DNA of 64,000 nt from Neurospora crassa OR74A. Taxonomy: Eukaryota > Ascomycota > Sordariomycetes > Sordariales > Sordariaceae. The stretch lies in the NCBI RefSeq assembly GCF_000182925.2, contig NC_026504.1:1488001-1552000 (forward strand), written 5' to 3'. The position numbers and the translations under genes are program-made. Below the pieces are notes generated by a model. The model ran no database searches and was not told the origin of the DNA. It saw only the letters and a program-made list of their open reading frames with translations. This document shows, in pieces, positions 63,964 through 64,000 of this stretch; within the stretch, counting starts at the first letter, position 1; every line of letters starts with the position of its first letter.

Positions 63964-64000
63964 CTGGTTGGGGTGTTATTTTTGGGGACCATGCGACTGA

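Noticed and set aside
1-64000. Virus-like elements, LTR pairs or CRISPR arrays
   Set aside because: No reverse transcriptase, integrase, capsid or long terminal repeat pattern and no regularly spaced repeat array was seen.

Overview
The window is nuclear DNA of a filamentous ascomycete, most likely a Sordariomycete close to Neurospora or Sordaria. The evidence is short introns of about 55-160 bases with GTRNGT donors and CTAAC-like branch sites, single intron-containing tRNA genes, a quinone-type mitochondrial dihydroorotate dehydrogenase, LysM/CBM18 and CFEM-receptor genes, and frequent AGGTAGGTACCT-like words between genes. No bacterial, viral or CRISPR signal was seen. Gene models were built by joining open segments at donor, branch and acceptor sites; none has transcript support here.

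Layout. 0-9 kb: a tRNA-derived SINE-like element, a proline-rich orphan protein, a disordered protein with two C-terminal membrane segments, and a large Rnl5-type RNA ligase, all on the minus strand. 9-17 kb: a gene-poor accessory stretch with divergent duplications, three matching GATC-centred palindromes, decayed C2H2 zinc-finger coding sequence and long homopolymer runs. 17-25 kb: NADH-cytochrome b5 reductase (Mcr1 type), a DHA1-type major facilitator, the DEAD-box helicase Dbp7, and tRNA-Lys(UUU). 25-34 kb: a maltose-utilisation cluster made of a Zn2Cys6 regulator, a maltose-type permease and a GH13 maltase. The permease and maltase diverge from a 1.7-kb intergenic region holding four CreA/CRE-1 consensus sites within 91 bases. 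34-43 kb: a PEBP-like protein, a secreted LysM-CBM18-LysM chitin-binding protein with a very long Thr-rich linker, and a cytochrome P450. 44-53 kb: a ribosomal-L1-fold ribosome biogenesis factor, a Tos4-like FHA protein, palmitoyl-protein thioesterase and tRNA-Leu(AAG). 53-64 kb: a CFEM-domain PTH11-like receptor, dihydroorotate dehydrogenase, an Mpv17/PMP22 protein, an unusual repeat locus (minisatellite, 14-bp palindrome, hairpin, tRNA-like segment) and an UNC93-like transporter cut by the window end.

How the genes work together. The clear functional unit is the maltose cluster: permease brings the disaccharide in, the cytosolic maltase splits it, and the neighbouring zinc-cluster protein is the likely regulator. 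The other genes are mostly independent housekeeping or surface-sensing genes. The most informative reconstruction is the chitin-binding protein, whose second LysM domain is spread over three short 3' exons (130, 19 and 51 bases) that are easily missed.
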